A DNA stretch of 64,000 nucleotides from Devosia limi DSM 17137 (GTDB lineage Bacteria; Pseudomonadota; Alphaproteobacteria; Rhizobiales; Devosiaceae). Position 1 is the stretch's first letter. The number at the start of each line of letters is the position of its first letter. Both the position numbers and the translations under genes were made by a program. The stretch is from positions 1 through 64,000 of the forward strand of contig NZ_FQVC01000005.1 of NCBI RefSeq assembly GCF_900128975.1. The letters are read 5' to 3'. The notes below the pieces were generated by a model that was not told where the DNA came from, ran no database searches, and was given only the letters and a program-made list of their open reading frames with translations. Shown one piece after another: positions 45,641 through 54,333 of the stretch.

Positions 45641-48313
45641 GTGACCTCATTGAACAGCTTCAAGTCCAAATCGACCCTTGTGGTCGGGGACAAGACCTAC
45701 ACCTATTATTCCATCACCGAAGCTGAAAAGAACGGTTTGGCGGGCGTTTCGAGCCTTCCCCATTCCATGAAGGTGGTGCTGGAAAACCTGCTGCGCTTCG
45801 AAGACGGGCGCACCGTCCACAAGGCCGACATCCTGGCCGTGGCCGAATGGCTCAAGACCCGCACCTCCGAGCATGAAATCTCATACCGCCCGGCCCGCGT
45901 GCTGATGCAGGACTTCACCGGCGTTCCCGCCGTGGTCGATCTGGCCGCCATGCGCGACGCCACCGCCAAGCTCGGCGCCGATCCCCAGAAGATCAACCCG
46001 CTGGTCCCTGTCGATCTGGTCATCGACCACTCGGTGATGGTCGACAATTTCGGCACGCCCCTGGCCTTTGGCCAGAATGTCGAGCTCGAATATGAGCGCA
46101 ATGGCGAGCGCTATGAATTCCTGCGCTGGGGCCAGTCGGCCTTCGACAATTTCCGCGTTGTCCCCCCCGGCACCGGCATCTGCCACCAGGTGAACCTGGA
46201 ATATCTGGCCCAGACCGTCTGGACCAAGGACGAGAATGGCGAAACCGTCGCCTATCCCGATACCTTGGTCGGCACTGACAGCCACACCACCATGGTCAAT
46301 GGCCTGGCCGTGCTCGGCTGGGGCGTCGGCGGCATCGAGGCCGAAGCGGCCATGCTCGGCCAGCCGATCACCATGCTGATCCCCGAAGTCGTCGGCTTCA
46401 AGCTCACCGGCAAGATCAATGAAGGCATCACCGCCACCGATCTGGTGCTGACCGTCACCGAAATGCTGCGCAAGAAGGGCGTCGTCGGCAAGTTCGTCGA
46501 ATTCTACGGCCCCGGCCTCGACTATCTCAGCCTCGAAGACCAGGCGACCATCGCCAACATGGCCCCGGAATACGGCGCCACCTGCGGCTATTTCCCGGTC
46601 GACAGCGATACCCTGCAATACCTGACCACGTCGGGTCGCGATCCCCAGCGCGTCGCGCTGGTCGAAGCCTATAGCCGCGCCCAGGGCATGTTCCGCGAAA
46701 CCTCTTCGCCCGATCCGGTCTTCACCTCGACCCTCGAGCTCGACCTGACCACTGTCGTGCCGTCCATCTCGGGCCCCAAGCGCCCGCAGGACCGTATCGC
46801 GCTCGACAATGCCAAGGCTGCCTTCGCCGCCGCCCTGCCCAAGGAATTCGGCAAGACCGACGAGCCCAAAGTCCAGGTCGATGGCGCCGACTATACCCTG
46901 ACCCATGGTGACGTGGTCATCGCTGCGATCACCTCCTGCACCAATACCTCCAACCCTTCGGTGCTGGTTGCCGCCGGTCTCGTCGCCCGCAAGGCGCGCG
47001 CCCTCGGCCTCGACAGCAAGCCCTGGGTCAAGACCTCGCTGGCCCCCGGCTCGCAGGTCGTCACCGACTATCTCGACAGCGCCGGTCTTTCCGAAGACCT
47101 CGACGCCATCGGCTTCAACCTGGTCGGCTATGGCTGCACCACCTGCATCGGCAATTCCGGCCCGCTGCCGGTCGAAATCTCCAAGGCCGTGCAGGCTGGC
47201 GATCTCGTTGCCGCTTCGGTGCTCTCGGGCAATCGTAACTTCGAAGGCCGCGTGAACCCCGATGTGAAGGCGAACTTCCTCGCCTCCCCGCCGCTGGTCG
47301 TTGCCTATGCCATCGCCGGCTCGATGAAGATCGACATCACCAAGGATCCGATTGGCACCTCCAGCGACGGCAAGCCGGTCTATCTCAAGGATATCTGGCC
47401 CACCAACCAGGAAGTCGCCGAGATCGTGCGCCAGCACGTCACCAAGGAGATGTTCCAGGGTCGCTATTCCGACGTCTTCAAGGGCGACACCAACTGGCAG
47501 AACATCGTCATCGAAGGTGGCGAGACCTATGGCTGGAACGCGTCCTCGACCTATGTGCAGAACCCGCCCTATTTCGAGGGCATGTCGATGGAGCCCAAGC
47601 CGATCACCAATGTCGAGAAGGCCAAGGTGCTGGCGCTGTTCCTCGACTCGATCACCACCGACCACATCTCCCCGGCCGGCTCGTTCAAGGCTTCCACTCC
47701 CGCTGGCAAATATCTCGAGGAGCGCCAGGTCGCCCCGCGCGATTTCAACTCCTATGGCGCCCGTCGCGGCAACCATGAAGTCATGATGCGCGGCACCTTT
47801 GCCAATATCCGCATCAAGAACCAGATGCTGCCCGGCGTCGAAGGCGGCTATACCAAGGGCCCCGATGGCTCGCAGATGGCCATCTATGATGCCGCCATGG
47901 CCTATCAGGCCGCCGGCACGCCGCTGGTGGTGTTTGCCGGCAAGGAATATGGCACCGGCTCCAGCCGTGACTGGGCCGCCAAGGGCACCAACCTGCTCGG
48001 CGTCCGCGCCGTGATTGCCCAGTCCTTCGAGCGCATCCACCGCTCCAACCTGGTCGGCATGGGCGTCATCCCGCTGCAGTTCAAGGACGGTGAAAGCTGG
48101 CAGACCCTGGGCCTTGATGGCTCCGAGACCATCGACATCGAAGGCGTCACCGAGATCGCCCCGCGCGCCCAGGTGACCGTCAAGATCACCCGCGCCGATG
48201 GCAGCGTGCTGAACATCGAAACCCTCTGCCGCATCGATACCGCCAACGAGCTCGACTATTACAAGCATGGCGGCATCCTGCACTACGTCCTGCGCAGCCT
48301 CGTCGCCGCGTAA
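45641..48313 (+). CDS. acnA: Aconitate hydratase A
   Basis: An 890-aa monomeric aconitase converting citrate to isocitrate in the TCA cycle. Cluster ligands are Cys433 (ITSCTNTSN), Cys499 and Cys502 ([14 protein letters not shown]). The swivel domain includes [14 protein letters not shown]. It starts at GTG 45641, giving [13 protein letters not shown]; no better ATG is in frame. The length is standard for the AcnA/IRP type. Divergent from ccmA with 171 bp between starts; strong terminator downstream. Confidence 0.98.
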   Translation: MTSLNSFKSKSTLVVGDKTYTYYSITEAEKNGLAGVSSLPHSMKVVLENLLRFEDGRTVHKADILAVAEWLKTRTSEHEISYRPARVLMQDFTGVPAVVDLAAMRDATAKLGADPQKINPLVPVDLVIDHSVMVDNFGTPLAFGQNVELEYERNGERYEFLRWGQSAFDNFRVVPPGTGICHQVNLEYLAQTVWTKDENGETVAYPDTLVGTDSHTTMVNGLAVLGWGVGGIEAEAAMLGQPITMLIPEVVGFKLTGKINEGITATDLVLTVTEMLRKKGVVGKFVEFYGPGLDYLSLEDQATIANMAPEYGATCGYFPVDSDTLQYLTTSGRDPQRVALVEAYSRAQGMFRETSSPDPVFTSTLELDLTTVVPSISGPKRPQDRIALDNAKAAFAAALPKEFGKTDEPKVQVDGADYTLTHGDVVIAAITSCTNTSNPSVLVAAGLVARKARALGLDSKPWVKTSLAPGSQVVTDYLDSAGLSEDLDAIGFNLVGYGCTTCIGNSGPLPVEISKAVQAGDLVAASVLSGNRNFEGRVNPDVKANFLASPPLVVAYAIAGSMKIDITKDPIGTSSDGKPVYLKDIWPTNQEVAEIVRQHVTKEMFQGRYSDVFKGDTNWQNIVIEGGETYGWNASSTYVQNPPYFEGMSMEPKPITNVEKAKVLALFLDSITTDHISPAGSFKASTPAGKYLEERQVAPRDFNSYGARRGNHEVMMRGTFANIRIKNQMLPGVEGGYTKGPDGSQMAIYDAAMAYQAAGTPLVVFAGKEYGTGSSRDWAAKGTNLLGVRAVIAQSFERIHRSNLVGMGVIPLQFKDGESWQTLGLDGSETIDIEGVTEIAPRAQVTVKITRADGSVLNIETLCRIDTANELDYYKHGGILHYVLRSLVAA

Positions 48314-48333
48314 GACTGGTCAGTCCTGAATGC

Positions 48334-48364
48334 AAATGGCGGCCCCCGGGCCGCCATTTTTGTT
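48334..48364 (+). terminator. Rho-independent terminator of acnA
   Basis: AAATGGCGGCCC pairs with GGGCCGCCATTT around a CC loop, followed by TTTGTTT. Confidence 0.88.
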
Positions 48365-48395
48365 TGGTGGGCAACGAACCCCATAGTCGGCCCAC

Positions 48396-49100
48396 GGCCT
48401 CCCCTCCCCACCTGCGCCGCAGTCTGCGTCCCCTCCCCCTCGAGGGGGAGGGCCAGGGTGGGGGTGCTGCGCGTTATCCAGACTCCGCGTCCAATTCTAT
48501 CGCAGCACGTCACATGGTGCCGCCTGAACGCTCCACTTCCCAACACCCACCGCGCTGCCCACGGACCTGATCCGTGGGCCACCCTCACCCCGGCACGCGC
48601 TCTGAGTGGTCCCCGGATCAAGTCCGGGGACAGCCCAGTGCTAGCCAGACACGGCGCAAAACAACCCTATCCCCGCAGATCCCGCCCCGCATCCCGCGCC
48701 AGCCGCTACGGCCTCCCCTCCCCACCTGCGCCGCAGTCTGCGTCCCCTCCCCCTTGAGGGGAGGGGGGCAGGGTGGGGGTGCTGCGCGTTATCCAAACTC
48801 CGCGTCCATTTCTATCGCAGCACGTCACATGGTGCCGCCTGAACGCTCCACTTCCCAACACCCACCGCAAAACAACCCTATCCCCGCAGATCCCGCCCCG
48901 CATCCCGCGACAGCCGCTACGGCCTCCCCTCCCCACCTGCGCCGCAATCTGCGTCCCCTCCCCCTTGAGGGGAGGGGGGCAATTCCACGCTCGTCACCGC
49001 TCCGATTCCCACCACCCACGCATGGTGACGACAAAGCGCAAAACAACCGCGCCCCTATCCCCGCAGATCCCGCCCGGCATCCCGGGCCAGCCGCTCCAGC
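48396..49100. repeat. Triplicated block containing copies of the oxidoreductase 3' end
   Basis: Three head-to-tail units begin at 48396, 48710 and 48921 with the same GGCCTCCCCTCCCCACCTGC. Unit 2 (211 bp) is cleanest. Unit 1 carries an inserted compound inverted-repeat element (48547-48642). Unit 3 has diverged in its middle. Each unit ends in CAAAACAACC...CCCCGCAGATCCCGCC...AGCCGCT; in unit 3 that is the actual 3' end and stop of the oxidoreductase gene (49055-49639). The C-tract/G-tract hairpins of the units belong to the family seen at 75-120. No intact gene lies in 48366-49054. Confidence 0.85.
48547..48642. repeat. Compound inverted-repeat element inside unit 1
   Basis: CCACCGCGCTG begins the element, with hairpins CCCACGGACCTGATCCGTGGG and TCCCCGGATCAAGTCCGGGGA. 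Relative to the 12557 copy the two hairpin sequences are exchanged, suggesting inversion or arm shuffling. Confidence 0.75.
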
Positions 49101-49639
49101 ATCTTGGCGCGCGCCGTCGGCGTGGACCCCTTGATCACCGACGCATGGCTGCGCCGCACCGGCCCCAGCCCGCAGAATTTCAGGATCTGCCGCGTCATCT
49201 GCTTGAAATGGGCACTGCCATAAGCCAGCCGCATGAACCAGTCCGGGGTATCGGACGTCACCACCAGCCGCGCCGACCGCCCCTTGAGCAGCCCATTGGG
49301 CAGCGGCTTCCCCTCATAGCGATACGCCTTGCCCGATTGCAGCGTCAGGTCGAGCAGCGCCTTGAGCTTGGCCGGCATGCCGCCCCACCACAGCGGGTGC
49401 ACCAGCACGAAATGCTCGCTCCACACCAGATTGTTCCAGAAGTCAGCCGCGTCACCGATCAGTTCGGCATCACCCGGCTTGCGCGTCTGCAGGCTGCCCT
49501 CAAAGTCCATCGCATCGAGATGCATCACCCGCACTTCCGCACCGCCCGCCGCCAGCACCTGCTTGTACCGCTCGGCCAGCGCCGCATTGAAACTCCCGGC
49601 AATCGGATGCCCCACCAGCACCAGGCATTTCAGTCCCAT
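49055..49639 (-). CDS. NAD(P)H-dependent oxidoreductase, flavodoxin-like fold
   Basis: A 194-aa quinone-reductase-like flavoprotein. KCLVLVGHPIAGSFNAAL is the FMN/FAD-binding start, HPLWWGGMPAKLKALLD the family motif, and TSDTPDWFMRLAYG the C-terminal flavin contact. It probably reduces quinones or electrophilic xenobiotics. ATG 49639 is chosen among three in-frame ATGs because GGAG lies 6 nt upstream. It is divergent from a TetR gene across 85 bp holding two palindromic operators, so that regulator probably controls it. Confidence 0.9.
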   Translation of the reverse strand: MGLKCLVLVGHPIAGSFNAALAERYKQVLAAGGAEVRVMHLDAMDFEGSLQTRKPGDAELIGDAADFWNNLVWSEHFVLVHPLWWGGMPAKLKALLDLTLQSGKAYRYEGKPLPNGLLKGRSARLVVTSDTPDWFMRLAYGSAHFKQMTRQILKFCGLGPVRRSHASVIKGSTPTARAKMLERLARDAGRDLRG

Positions 49640-49654
49640 CATCAGCTCCATAAT

Positions 49655-49668
49655 TTGACCACGGTCAA
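49655..49668. promoter_or_regulatory. Candidate TetR operator O1
   Basis: TTGACCACGGTCAA, 6-bp arms around a 2-bp centre, 15 bp upstream of the oxidoreductase start. It matches O2 in 13 of 14 positions. Confidence 0.7.
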
Positions 49669-49692
49669 TTATTTGCCTTGATAGGGCTCTTT

Positions 49693-49706
49693 TTGACCGC
49701 GGTCAA
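49693..49706. promoter_or_regulatory. Candidate TetR operator O2
   Basis: TTGACCGCGGTCAA is a perfect 14-bp palindrome 18 bp before the TetR-family start codon. Centre-to-centre distance from O1 is 38 bp. Confidence 0.75.
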
Positions 49707-49724
49707 TTCTGTTATCATGGTGCA

Positions 49725-50339
49725 ATGACCACCCGGATCAAAGGCAGCCAGCAGCGCGCGCTCGATACACGCGCCGCCATTCTCGCGGCCGTGACGCGCC
49801 TGCTTGCCCAAAAACCCTTCGACGCCATCACCATTGCCGAGATCGCCGCCGAGGCCGGCATCGCCAAGGGCTCGGTGCTCGCCCACTTCTCGGAAAAGCT
49901 GTCGATCCTGGCCAGCTTCCTCGCCGATGAACTCAACACGACCTGCGTCCGCCTCGCCGCCGATCCGCAGAGCGCCACCACCCCGCAGCGCCTGGCCGCG
50001 GCCCTGACCCCGCTTCTCGTCTACCTGAGCAGTGATCGCGCCTTGCTGCGCCTGCTCGCCACCGACGGTGACGGCACCCAGTGCCATGACATACTCGACC
50101 CGGTCATGGCGCAGGCGCACCAGACCCTGGCGGGCAGTTTTGCCGCTGCGGGCCACGCCGATCCCAGCCTTCACGCCGAAGTGACGCTGGCCTTCATCGT
50201 CCATGTTGCGGTGTCGCAGGAATGCGCTGCCGCGCCGCAGCGGGCCACCCTGTCCTTGGCGCGGCTGCTCGGCGTGCTCTATCCCAACGGAAAAAGTGCC
50301 TCTCACCCTGATTTGACTGGCGGGGTCGCGCCAGGCTGA
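49725..50339 (+). CDS. TetR/AcrR-family transcriptional regulator
   Basis: A 204-aa repressor-type regulator. The N-terminal helix-turn-helix (about residues 12-60) includes TRAAILAAVTRLLAQKPFDAITIAEIAAEAGIAKGSVLAHF, split here only by description: ITIAEIAAEAGI is the core. The C-terminal ligand domain is unassigned. It is divergent from the flavodoxin-fold oxidoreductase gene and two near-identical palindromes lie between them, so it probably represses both genes until a small molecule, perhaps a quinone or electrophile, binds. Confidence 0.9.
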   Translation: MTTRIKGSQQRALDTRAAILAAVTRLLAQKPFDAITIAEIAAEAGIAKGSVLAHFSEKLSILASFLADELNTTCVRLAADPQSATTPQRLAAALTPLLVYLSSDRALLRLLATDGDGTQCHDILDPVMAQAHQTLAGSFAAAGHADPSLHAEVTLAFIVHVAVSQECAAAPQRATLSLARLLGVLYPNGKSASHPDLTGGVAPG

Positions 50340-50354
50340 CTTACAACCGTGCCC

Positions 50355-51092
50355 ATGATTTCGAGACGCTTTCTGGGCACTGCCTTGGGCATCGCCGCTA
50401 TCCTGCTGCTGGCCGCTCCTGTGGGCGCCGATAGCGTGCGCGCCGGCCCCCGCGCCGTGGTTGAACTGTTCACCAGCCAGGGCTGCGCCGCCTGCCCGCC
50501 GGCCGATGCGTTGCTGACCAGTCTGGCCGAACAGCCCGACGTGATCGCGCTGGCCTATCATGTCGATTATTGGGACTATATCGGCTGGACCGATACCTTC
50601 GGCGCCGAAGCCAATTCCGACCGCCAGCGCGATTACGCCAAGAGCTGGGGGTCCTCGCGTATCTATACCCCGCAAATGGTCGTCAACGGCACCAAGGGCG
50701 TCGTCGGCTCGCGGCGGCCGGAGGTGCATGGCGCCATCGATGCCGCCAGTCTCAAGGTTCCGGTCAGTCTCAGTGTCGATGGCGACATGCTCAAGATCGC
50801 CATCGCGCCGCAGGAAGGCGTCGCCGATGCCACGGTCTGGCTGGTGACCTATCTCGACCGCGCCGATGTCGATATCGAGCGCGGCGAAAATGCCGGCAAG
50901 AAGGTGGTCTATACCCAGGTGGTGACCGGCCGGCAGGTACTGGGCATGTGGGAAGCCGCCACCGGCGCCTATCTCAAGCTCCCGCTTGGCGAGCTGCTGA
51001 GCGATCATGCCTCGGGTCTGGCCATTATCGTGCAGCAGGAAAGATCGGGGCTGCCCGGGGCCATTCTTGGCGCCGCCGCCTTCGAGCGTTAG
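50355..51092 (+). CDS. DUF1223 thioredoxin-like exported protein
   Basis: A 245-aa protein with an N-terminal signal sequence (LGIAAILLLAAPVGA) and a thioredoxin-like domain carrying VVELFTSQGCAACPPADALL, the C-x2-C motif typical of DUF1223, then HVDYWDYIGWTDTF and TPQMVVNG near the cis-Pro position. It is probably periplasmic with redox activity. ATG 50355 is preferred to GTG two codons earlier; neither has a strong Shine-Dalgarno. It starts 15 bp after the TetR-family stop. Confidence 0.9.
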   Translation: MISRRFLGTALGIAAILLLAAPVGADSVRAGPRAVVELFTSQGCAACPPADALLTSLAEQPDVIALAYHVDYWDYIGWTDTFGAEANSDRQRDYAKSWGSSRIYTPQMVVNGTKGVVGSRRPEVHGAIDAASLKVPVSLSVDGDMLKIAIAPQEGVADATVWLVTYLDRADVDIERGENAGKKVVYTQVVTGRQVLGMWEAATGAYLKLPLGELLSDHASGLAIIVQQERSGLPGAILGAAAFER

Positions 51093-51409
51093 CACGACAG
51101 GCTCCCGCCCCAAAACCGTCCGCCCAAAAACAAAACTCCCGTCCATGGGGGCAAAGACGGGAGAGTTTAGTGACTGACTGGTCAACAAATTTAGGCGGCT
51201 GACAACCGGACTTCATGGTTTGGGGGCTCGGTCGGCCCGGCTGTCAGCCACTGGAGGCAATGGTTGAAGTGTGCCGTCTCATTCTGGCGGGGAAAGGGAC
51301 AAACTGTGACCGAATTGCGGAATTTTCGACACCGGCAGCCGCCACGCCCCTCTTGCATCCATCGTCGAATGCCGCAATCATGACGACTGGATGACGTGGA
51401 GACGAGGCA
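51093..51409. other. 317-bp gap with a long-loop hairpin
   Basis: CTCCCGTC (51136-51143) pairs with GACGGGAG (51156-51163) across a 12-nt loop, between an A-run on the left and AGTTTAG on the right; it could terminate transcription in either direction only weakly. The remainder, with AT-richer stretches around 51180-51310, shows no coding character and may hold the promoter of the DUF2794 gene. Confidence 0.4.
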
Positions 51410-51802
51410 TTGTCGCAGGGTCGCCCCCCAGATCAGACTATCGCCAGCATCGCCCTGGTGCATGTTGGTGAGCCGTCTGCCAGTGCCGCCAGCTCGAAAT
51501 CCCTGGCCATTGTCGCGTTCGAGCGGCGCGAGCTGAACCTGATCCTCAATGTCTATGGTCGCAAGGTCGCTTCGGGCGACTGGCGCGATTACGCCATGGA
51601 CTTTCTGCGCGAACGCGCCGTCTTTTCCATCTATGCAAGAATGTCGGAACGCCCGCTCTTCATCATCGAAAAGATCCCGCGCCTCCGCAACCGGCAAGGC
51701 CAATATACCGTGACCAATCAGGAAGGCCGCATCCTCAAGCGCGGCCACGACCTGGCCCAGGTCCTCCGCGTGCTCGATCCGCATCTGGTGGTGGTGGGCT
51801 GA
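51410..51802 (+). CDS. DUF2794 family protein
   Basis: A 130-aa cytoplasmic protein conserved in Alphaproteobacteria, to my memory. The core VAFERRELNLILNVYGRKVASG-WRDYAMDF, AVFSIYARMSERPLFIIEK and GRILKRGHDLAQVLRVL define DUF2794. Function unknown. No in-frame ATG is usable: an upstream ATG runs into TGA, and I place the start at TTG 51410, which has GGAG 8 nt upstream; a GTG 15 codons later is the alternative. Confidence 0.82.
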   Translation: MSQGRPPDQTIASIALVHVGEPSASAASSKSLAIVAFERRELNLILNVYGRKVASGDWRDYAMDFLRERAVFSIYARMSERPLFIIEKIPRLRNRQGQYTVTNQEGRILKRGHDLAQVLRVLDPHLVVVG

Positions 51803-51861
51803 CGCCCCGCCTCGGGTCAGGCCCGGCTGCTGCAATCACCAATCCCGCCAAACCCACCAGC

Positions 51862-51943
51862 CGTCATCCCGGCGAAAGCCGGAATCCAGTTACCTCACGC
51901 ACACCGAAACTGGACCCGGCTTTTCGCCGGGGGTGACGCCGCG
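51862..51943. repeat. Paired GTCATCCCGGCGAAAGCC element
   Basis: The first hairpin ATCCCGGCGAAAGCCGGAAT and second ACCCGGCTTTTCGCCGGGGG-like hairpin match 34232-34311 in order and orientation. It lies between convergent genes. Confidence 0.8.
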
Positions 51944-51991
51944 TGTGCTGATGAAAAGCGCGCACCAACGCCCAGCGCCGAAAAACGCCCC

Positions 51992-52507
51992 CTACAGCGC
52001 CAGTTGCAGATGCACGATGTCCAGCCAACGATCGAACTTGAACCCCACCGCCTCATAGCGCCCGACATGGCGGAAGCCGAACCTTTCGTGCAGGCTGATC
52101 GAGATCTCGGTATCGGCGGTGATCACGGCGATCATCTGCTTGAACCCTGCCGCCCGGCTCTGCACCAGCAGTTCCGCCAACATCGCCTTGCCCAGTCCCC
52201 TCCCCACCGCATCCTTGTGCAGATAGATCGAGTCTTCGCAGGTAAACCGATAGGCCGGGCGCGGCCGGTAGGTCGAGGCATAGGCATAGCCCAGCACCTG
52301 CCCATCGCTGCCTTCCGCCACGATCAGCGGATGACCCAGATCCAGCATGGCCCCGAATTTCTCGGCCATCCTGGCCTCGCTCGGCGTCTCGGTATCGAAG
52401 GTGATCGTCGTGGTGGCCACATAGTGGTCATAGATGGCGGTGATCGCGGGCACGTCGGCCCAGCGGAAGGGACGCAGCTGATAGTCGGACAAGGCAGGCA
52501 TTCCCAT
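51992..52507 (-). CDS. GNAT N-acetyltransferase, phosphinothricin-type
   Basis: A 171-aa acetyltransferase. YQLRPFRWADVPAITAIYDHYV is the phosphinothricin/methionine-sulfone acetyltransferase start; GRGLGKAMLAELLVQSRAAG is the acetyl-CoA-binding motif A, and ISLHERFGFRHVGRYEAVGFKF-type residues close the fold. It acylates an amino-group substrate such as methionine sulfone, by family. ATG 52507 is used because a terminator ends immediately upstream; ATG 52501 is equally possible and neither has a good Shine-Dalgarno. Confidence 0.88.
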   Translation of the reverse strand: MGMPALSDYQLRPFRWADVPAITAIYDHYVATTTITFDTETPSEARMAEKFGAMLDLGHPLIVAEGSDGQVLGYAYASTYRPRPAYRFTCEDSIYLHKDAVGRGLGKAMLAELLVQSRAAGFKQMIAVITADTEISISLHERFGFRHVGRYEAVGFKFDRWLDIVHLQLAL

Positions 52508-52544
52508 AAAACAAAAGGACCGCAGTCTTTCTAGACTGCGGTCC
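52508..52544 (-). terminator. Strong Rho-independent terminator of the Bax inhibitor-1 gene
   Basis: On the minus strand a perfect 12-bp stem GGACCGCAGTCT/AGACTGCGGTCC (52517-52544) with a 4-nt loop is followed by TTTTGTTTT. A second hairpin, CCTTGAT-N6-ATCAAGG (52566-52585), lies between it and the gene end. Confidence 0.9.
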
Positions 52545-52594
52545 AAAATGTCGTCCAACCAATTTCCTTGATTCAGCGATCAAGGATTTCAGGC

Positions 52595-53365
52595 TTACTC
52601 GCGATTGCCGAACAGGCGGAGCAGCATCATGAACAGGTTGATGAAGTCGAGATAGAGGCTCAGCGCGCCCATGATGGCACCCTTGGCCAGCATTTCGGAA
52701 CCATGCGACTCCGAATAGCCTTCCTTGATCTTCTGGGTATCGTAGGCGGTCAGGCCGACAAAGATCAGCACGCCGACGATCGAGATGATGAATTCCATCA
52801 TCGAGGACTGCATGAAGATATTGACGATCGAAGCGATGATCAGCCCGATCAGGCCCATCATCAGGAACGAGCCCATGCCGGTCAGGTCACGCTTGGTGGT
52901 GTAGCCATAAAGGCTCATCGCGCCGAAGGTTGCGGCGGTGATGAAGAACACCTTGGCGATCGAAGCGTCGGTATAGACCAGGAAGATCGAGGAGATCGAC
53001 AGGCCCATGATCGCGGCAAAGCCCCAGAACGTGGCCTGCGCGGCGGGAACGCTCAGCTTGTTGATGCCAAAGCTCAGCACCAGCACGAAGGCCAGCGGCG
53101 CCAGCATCACTACCCATTGCAGCGGGCTGGCGAACAGCAGGTAGCCCCACTGCGTCACCATCTGGCCATTGGCCAGCGTGCCGACAGCATTTGCCGGATC
53201 GGCAGTGATCGCGGCGGCAGCGCCGAAATAGGCGACCAGACCGGTGACGATCAGGCCGACACCCATGTAATTGTAAACGCGCAGCATGTAGCTGCGAAGG
53301 CCCTCATCAATGGCGGCGGCCGAGCCGGCCCGCGCATTGAGGGTCTGACGGTCATATTCAGCCAT
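52595..53365 (-). CDS. Bax inhibitor-1/YccA family membrane protein
   Basis: A 256-aa protein with seven predicted transmembrane helices. The YNYMGVGLIVTGLVAYF helix, AAIMGLSISSIFLVYTDASI, FFITAATFGAMSLYGY and the C-terminal VGLTAYDTQKIKE with LYLDFINLFMMLLRLFG are hallmarks of the BI-1 (UPF0005) family, pH-sensitive calcium-leak channels in studied bacteria. In the inner membrane. It is a single gene closed by a strong terminator and divergent from thpR. Confidence 0.95.
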   Translation of the reverse strand: MAEYDRQTLNARAGSAAAIDEGLRSYMLRVYNYMGVGLIVTGLVAYFGAAAAITADPANAVGTLANGQMVTQWGYLLFASPLQWVVMLAPLAFVLVLSFGINKLSVPAAQATFWGFAAIMGLSISSIFLVYTDASIAKVFFITAATFGAMSLYGYTTKRDLTGMGSFLMMGLIGLIIASIVNIFMQSSMMEFIISIVGVLIFVGLTAYDTQKIKEGYSESHGSEMLAKGAIMGALSLYLDFINLFMMLLRLFGNRE

Positions 53366-53573
53366 CGGTGGATTCCCTTTCCCTAACAGACATTTGCGGT
53401 CTCTTGCACCGCCTGAGGCGTTTCTTGCGCCACTTGAGGCTCAATATGGATTCAGAACCAGTGATTTACAAGGTTGATCGCCCGCCTGCGACGATGGGGC
53501 TGGTCCCGGCAAGTGCGTGTGCTAGGCTCCTGGAGCGAATCTATTGCGCACTCTTTCTGAAGAGGAGGGCTCC

Positions 53574-54113
53574 ATGCCCCGGCTCTTTACCGGCCTGGAA
53601 ATCCCGGCCGATGTGGCTTTTGCCCTCTCCCTCAAGCGAGGCGGGCTCACCGGTGCCCGCTGGATCGACGCAGAGAACTATCACATCACCCTGCGCTTTA
53701 TCGGCGATGTCGATCATGTGACCGCCAATGAGGTGGCCGACAGTCTCGACCGGCTGTCCAATTCCCTCAGCTTTCAGCTGCGCCTGACCCATCTGGGCGC
53801 TTTTGGCGGCGACAAGCCCCGCGCCCTCTATGCCGGGCTCGAACTCAACGAGACGCTGACCCGGCTGCAGGCGGCGCAGGAACGGGTGCTGCAACGGGCG
53901 GGCCTGCCCCCCGAAGGCCGCAAATTCGTGCCCCATGTCTCGCTGGCCCGGCTGCGCGGCGCCGCCGCCGGCGATGTCGCACGCTTCATCGCCGAGGCTG
54001 GGCGCTTCGAGCCGCTGGCCTTTGGCGTCGGCCGGTTCGTGCTGTTTTCGAGCAAGGATTCGGTGGGGGGCGGCCCCTATGTGGTGGAACAGACCTATCC
54101 ATTGGCGGCCTGA
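53574..54113 (+). CDS. thpR: RNA 2',3'-cyclic phosphodiesterase
   Basis: A 179-aa 2H-phosphoesterase. Two catalytic H-x-[TS]-L motifs, HITLRFIGDV (about residue 38) and HVSLARLRG (about residue 122), are placed as in ThpR/LigT. It hydrolyses 2',3'-cyclic phosphates on RNA ends. ATG 53574 has AGAGGAGG 6-13 nt upstream. Monocistronic. Confidence 0.94.
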   Translation: MPRLFTGLEIPADVAFALSLKRGGLTGARWIDAENYHITLRFIGDVDHVTANEVADSLDRLSNSLSFQLRLTHLGAFGGDKPRALYAGLELNETLTRLQAAQERVLQRAGLPPEGRKFVPHVSLARLRGAAAGDVARFIAEAGRFEPLAFGVGRFVLFSSKDSVGGGPYVVEQTYPLAA

Positions 54114-54333
54114 AACCCTGTTCACTTCACGGCTTCGTTAGACGATTGTTAACGCTGAGGGGGCAAACCCTCCCCCCGGCGCCGCGCCGCGCCAAATTGC
54201 CGTCACGATTGGCCCTCATTGCACTCAATATAAATCAAATGCGGCGGCGTTTGACACCTTGGTAACCATGTGCGGGCAAGCTTGCGGGCGGCAACCCCAG
54301 ACTGGCGACCCTAAAACAGAGGATGAATTTGCG

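Noticed and set aside
45881..48283. An 800-codon minus-strand open frame opposite acnA
   Set aside because: It is a mirror of a certain gene; the product is a Gly/Ala/Asp/His-rich shadow typical of high-GC antisense frames, with no domain.
48366..48960. Short open frames in the repeat block
   Set aside because: They change frame between units, have Pro/Ser/Thr-rich low-complexity products and arise from the repeated palindromes.
52566..52585. FNR/FixK site (TTGAT-N-ATCAA)
   Set aside because: Spacer is 6 nt rather than 4 and it sits downstream of a gene, next to a terminator; more likely a 3' hairpin.
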